Below, in pieces: positions 60,001 through 64,000 of a stretch of DNA of 64,000 nt. The position numbers and the translations under genes are program-made. The stretch spans positions 3,844,001 through 3,908,000 of the forward strand of contig OY756140.1 of assembly GCA_963576785.1 (NCBI GenBank). Reading direction: 5' to 3'. Within the stretch, counting starts at the first letter, position 1; every line of letters starts with the position of its first letter. The notes under the pieces are model-generated. The model made no database searches. It had not been told where the DNA came from and saw nothing but the letters and a program-made list of their open reading frames with translations. The stretch is from Chlorophyllum brunneum (taxonomy: Eukaryota; Basidiomycota; Agaricomycetes; Agaricales; Agaricaceae).

Positions 60001-62572
60001 AGATGATAGTACCGTTGGGTCATTGTCAGGAACCTGTATCTTGATCCAGGCCGATCACCCATTGCGGTATTGACCAAGGTACTTGTACGGTTCCGATGCT
60101 CGATGGCATTTGGCTAGAGACGGCGTCCTGACATTGCGAAGTGGACAACGGCGACAACGCCCGAGCCGCATGAGTGGGTCATACATGGGCCGGTGGCGGT
60201 CTCCTCAGCGATCCTGACGGTATTTGATGGCATACTAGTAATACGCCATCATCGCTCGACGTAAACGTCAAAGCCGGGAATTGAGGACCATTTATCACGC
60301 TCTGATCAAGCTTATGCACGCTGTGGTGGTCCCAGATATGCATCCCGCTGTCAGGCAAGAGCCTGCGGAAAAGCAAAGCGAGTAGTAAAATCTTTACATT
60401 TCTTTAATGACTTCCGAGTTGTGGCACAAATGACGTGATGAGGGGTTCAAGGCGCCCACATTACCTATTCCTAATGATATTCCATCTTAAAGGATCGTCG
60501 GTTAATTACTATCCTGGAGATCACCTTGACACCCTATGGTATGATGCATCACTGCGGAAAGTATATCTATGTCCTGTTCCACGCAACTCGGTTTATGACA
60601 ACAGGTCAGCCAAAAAGCTCAGCATGAGACTTGTCCTGACATCCAACGGGACGCGCACTGTTCACCTAAGTTCAGATATACATCAAGGTACGATTTTTAG
60701 CCATCGTAGTTAAACTGTATCTGGCAGCTACAGATCACTGGACCTGCATCTCGTCGTTACTCGCCTGAAACCCAAGTCAACAGGTACAATTTTCTTGGTC
60801 AATATCCTGGTGTCTGGCTCTCTGACACCTTGCGTGTTTTATCGGCGATTTCATAACGGTTGACGTGGGTGGGGAACACTCGGGCAGTGGGGTTGGTCAG
60901 TTTTGACCAACCTTGCCTTTGATGATATATTGATAATATTGAGGCAGCGTCCGAGGCGCTTGTGTTACCATTTGAGGCAATACGTTCATCCCCAGCTCGG
61001 GTGGGGTTTCATCGGCATTTAAATTCAGGCGAGCCAACCTTCGGGCTCCTTGGACAGGTATATATTTACAATGCAATAGTTGAGTTATTTTTGTAATGTT
61101 CTGAACCTCGCTGGTATATCTGAGCGTAGGTGCAACGTATATTCCCCCCATTACCGGCGGGATATGGCACGAGCATACTTTTTGGTGCAAATACCGGGAG
61201 GCGATCAAGAGCCTCGATTAACGCTCAAAAAGTCCGTGATGGAATCTTTTAAATGGCGTCATTATGTACTAACGTACTCCTCAATGCCATCGCGAAGGTT
61301 ATGCCGAGCACGAGTGTCTATGTACAACACCGTAGCAGTCGGGGCGCGCACCCTCAATAGCTTTAGATGTCAACCCAGGCCCTTCTTAATGCTCGGGCAA
61401 GTCCTTTTGCCCACGCCCTTCGAAGATTCACCCACGAACCACCACACTGGACTGATGCATGATGCCTGATGCTGGATCCCGATCTACTATTCATTTTTCA
61501 TGCCCGAGGACCTCTTACATCAAATCAATACACCTTCTACCCAATCTGTCATAATTAACCCCATGCTTCCCAACGACATACATGTTTGTCCAATCAATCA
61601 CCACACACCTTCATCGTCTTCTCACACCACAAGTAGAGATATCGAAACTGGTTGATCGAGAACCACCATGTATAACGCCGTCTCTCTATATTAAAGGGGA
61701 GCTTTGGTTTGTTGATCATGCCTTAAATTGGTGGAAGCAAACCCCCGGACCGTGTATTGTACACCAAAACTTTAAGTATGCGAACTGGATAAACATAAGG
61801 AGCATTTCAGGGCATTTCGCTTAATAGGCTACACTCTTGATTGTCGGTGGACTTACGAGACCCTTACCTCTGAAATCCTATCACGGAGGGCCATACATTT
61901 TCGTGCGATTTCGAATGGTATTCCATCAATTGTTGATCCAGATTTTGCACAGCCTTGAGCAGCGTCCCTGAATCCTTGGGGTCGCCGACCCCAGTTCAGC
62001 ATCAACTTACCGCTTGGAGCGAGCCTGATCCCCCTCGTTGACAAATAACCTCACCTTACCAATTAGATCTCCTGGAGTCCGTTGACCCATACAGACTACG
62101 GTCGGGAGGGTAATGAATCAGAAAGCTCTATTAATAAGTGACGGATACATCAATCTATGATCAGTGAAAGCACTGGAGATGTAGCACGAGGCGTCAGATA
62201 CGCCCAAAGTCCAATAACACTAGAACCCAATAAACGGAACTAAAGAAAAATACAGCGGGATATATCCAACGATACATAATTCTGGAGCACAGCCAAGCGG
62301 CTTCCAATAGTCTAAGGTGATATGAGGAGTCGTGAATAGTACGAGATTGGAAGGATGTCGCATGATGAGGTATGAGAGTGCGAGTGTTTTTTTTCCCCGA
62401 TCTGATATATGATTAGGAGGTGCCGTATAATGCAGGGAGATGATTATGAGGAGGTGTATCCTTTAAAAATTCCGCTCCGGGGCAAAGACTTCGGGGCTCA
62501 TGTACATTGACAGCTGTGGACCACCCTTGCGGATACAGCAACCAACATACGTATGAATTCCTGTTCGGCTAG
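57050..62572. other. Gene desert of about 5.5 kb
   Basis: No gene is supported. A few short open stretches look protein-like on the plus strand: NPTYNYRASYLNRLSGGG near 57555-57710, RYADIDAIFTGSRVNAALTP near 57860-57975, and GSSVNYYPGDHLDTLWYDAS near 60490-60690. They could be exon relics of decayed genes. I saw no long terminal repeats, transposase motif or tRNA. The proximal 400 bases should hold the promoter of the large minus-strand gene. Confidence 0.45.
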
Positions 62573-62637
62573 CTAAGTCGCGATGGTTACTGCGATCTCT
62601 GTCAGTCGAGCTCAACACTTTCAGCTATAGCTAGGAC

Positions 62638-63930
62638 TTACAATACGTTCTGAAGATCGCGCATGTATCTCCTTGAGAAATTTTCATTGGTTTCGGCGTA
62701 GAATTGGGAGATGGCGTTTGCAATGACGGCATCGCTTTTGCAGTAATGTCGGACGGGAAAATACACTTTGGGCCATAGTTGACTCGATCCAAGCCTCATC
62801 TCGAAGTAGATCAAGAAGCCGTGAGCTACCTTCTTGGGACTCGAGGGCTGTATCTGTTCAAAGCGTCCAACTCCGGGAAAGAAGAGAGCCCAAAGCCGCT
62901 CGATCAAGTTAACTGTCTCCTTGATAAGTGGGTCGTCATCGAGAGCGCCACCCAAGCGAATGATATGGGTGATTTCCTCCAAGGTGGTAGCATCAGATCG
63001 GAAATAAACCTTGATACGGTTTTGTTCAGAGGGTACGCAGTCGACAGCAACCATATCTGGAACGGGGCGCTGGTTGTTGGGGATGGTGTTCATGTAGGAA
63101 AGGACCCGTATCCAGGGCTCCACTAATCCAATGCGCGACATACACTGGGTGACAAGGTCCTCTTGAGAGGTTTTCGTTTCGGTTGCTCGTAGGTGAGGGA
63201 GGAAATAGAATTTTCCAACCATTGAATCATGAGAAAAGTCACCCCCTGTGAACCGGGTCAGCCCAGAAGCGTGGTAACAACAGAATGACGTACCTAAGAA
63301 GAATTGTGAAGAATACTCCGCACCCTCGCCCCCCTCTGCCTGATCGAGAATTAAAGTTTCGCGGCAGATGTCCGTCCACTCCAGGGACCATGCCTTAGTC
63401 CGATTCCAGGAACGCAAGCTTTTAAGGGTTTTCATCCAGTCATCAGAAGGACTGGGGGTGCCGTCAATATGGTCCAACGGTTCCATAGCGAAACGAATGG
63501 ACATCTTGCCGTCAGCCTCGACGGCCCAGATGAATTCCATGGGAGTGTGGTCATCTGAGAAGAATGTGCAAGGCTCTATTCCTTGTGCCTTGAATTCCTG
63601 TGGTGATGGGCCAAGGAGCGGAACGACATCATTCATAAAGTAGACCATGAAGTCATGGATCGCGCTAGGTGGTAATGATACGCGCTCCATGAGATATTGC
63701 AGCCCTCGCCCGATTTCTTGTTTCCAGAAAGCTGACCGGGAGAACTCGTTGTCGCACTAGAAATCCGAGGTATTTAGTTGCGGGACCGAGGTCAAGGGCG
63801 GGAAGGCGCTTACGATGAACCACGGGTATGACGCAAGGCAACGGATAAGTCGGCGAAGCGACTTGATCTCGGAAAGTTTTGTTTCATAGGTGGCCGGAAT
63901 GCTCATAACGCGTTCAGCGAGGGAAGACAT
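62638..63930 (-). CDS. DMATS-type aromatic prenyltransferase
   Basis: Enzymes of this ABBA-fold family transfer dimethylallyl groups to tryptophan or other aromatics in secondary metabolism, without an aspartate-rich metal motif. Exons are 63930-63814, 63756-about 63292 and about 63243-62638; the second intron is 48 nt and keeps the frame, so it could be misread as coding. The protein (about 395 residues) starts MSSLAERVMSIPATYETKLS and contains FWKQEIGRGLQYLMERVSLP, VPLLGP, DDHTPMEFIWAVE, IRFAMEPLDH, FYFLPHLRATETKTSQEDLV, PDMVAVDCVPSEQNRIKVYF and RSDATTLEEITHIIRLGGAL, all fitting family blocks. The last frame stops at 62638, but a GTAAGT just before it could splice to an exon ending LTIAT at 62573. 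No partner biosynthetic gene lies inside the window. Confidence 0.85.
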
Positions 63931-63977
63931 GCTTTGGAGAGGAGTTGGGTGATGCTGGGTGAACTTTCATGGTAGAG

Positions 63978-63986
63978 TTTATATAG
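63978..63986 (-). promoter_or_regulatory. TATA box of the prenyltransferase gene
   Basis: The minus strand reads CTATATAAA about 48-56 bases before the start codon, followed by a pyrimidine- and CACCC-rich leader. Confidence 0.5.
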
Positions 63987-64000
63987 AGCGAGGGTGATGA

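Noticed and set aside
60435..60713. Possible fungal lectin-like segment (YYPGDHLDTLWYDASL)
   Set aside because: A single short block with no second repeat or clean exon. Too weak to name a family.
57050..62572. Transposon or retroelement in the gene desert
   Set aside because: No terminal repeats, target-site duplication, transposase or reverse-transcriptase motif was seen.

Overview
The window looks like nuclear DNA from a mushroom-forming basidiomycete (Agaricomycetes). Genes carry many short introns of about 45-65 nt with GTRNGT donors. Fungal-lineage families are present: FunK1 protein kinases, an F-box protein of the agaricomycete type, an HGDL-type kinase-like protein and a STE6-type ABC transporter. 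There are also several serine/proline-rich disordered proteins. All gene models were built by hand from reading frames and splice signals. Family names come from memory of those families, not from a search.

Left part, about 0.5-14 kb: mostly decaying or chimeric genes. In order these are two F-box remnants, one FunK1 kinase with a clean intron structure, a STE6-like exporter with at least seven lesions, two tandem FunK1 C-lobe copies, PEX3 pieces, and a multi-span membrane-protein gene whose two halves flank a class-3 lipase fragment. From 13.9 kb there is an intact acireductone dioxygenase.

Middle part, 15-30 kb: a 2-kb head-to-tail duplication of an HNH-domain gene; two paralogous disordered proteins that share an N-terminal FTISGGNF motif; a truncated, indel-ridden copy of the dynein heavy chain tail; and a kinase-like remnant.

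Right part, 30-64 kb: mostly intact genes. They are a full assimilatory nitrate reductase, an NAD(P)-dependent reductase (extended SDR), a PEBP-family protein, a mitochondrial-type hypothetical protein, a multi-exon hypothetical gene with an in-frame stop, a secreted alpha-amylase with a starch-binding domain, a tRNA-Glu, a roughly 2,200-residue disordered protein, a gene-poor stretch of about 5.6 kb, and at the edge a DMATS-type aromatic prenyltransferase.

No single pathway unites the window. The strongest themes are broken copies of genes that are normally single-copy and important (STE6, PEX3, dynein heavy chain), tandem pairs in which the two copies have lost different catalytic residues, and the FTISGGNF paralog pair. 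Several breaks sit in G or C homopolymers, so assembly error must be excluded before calling them biological.
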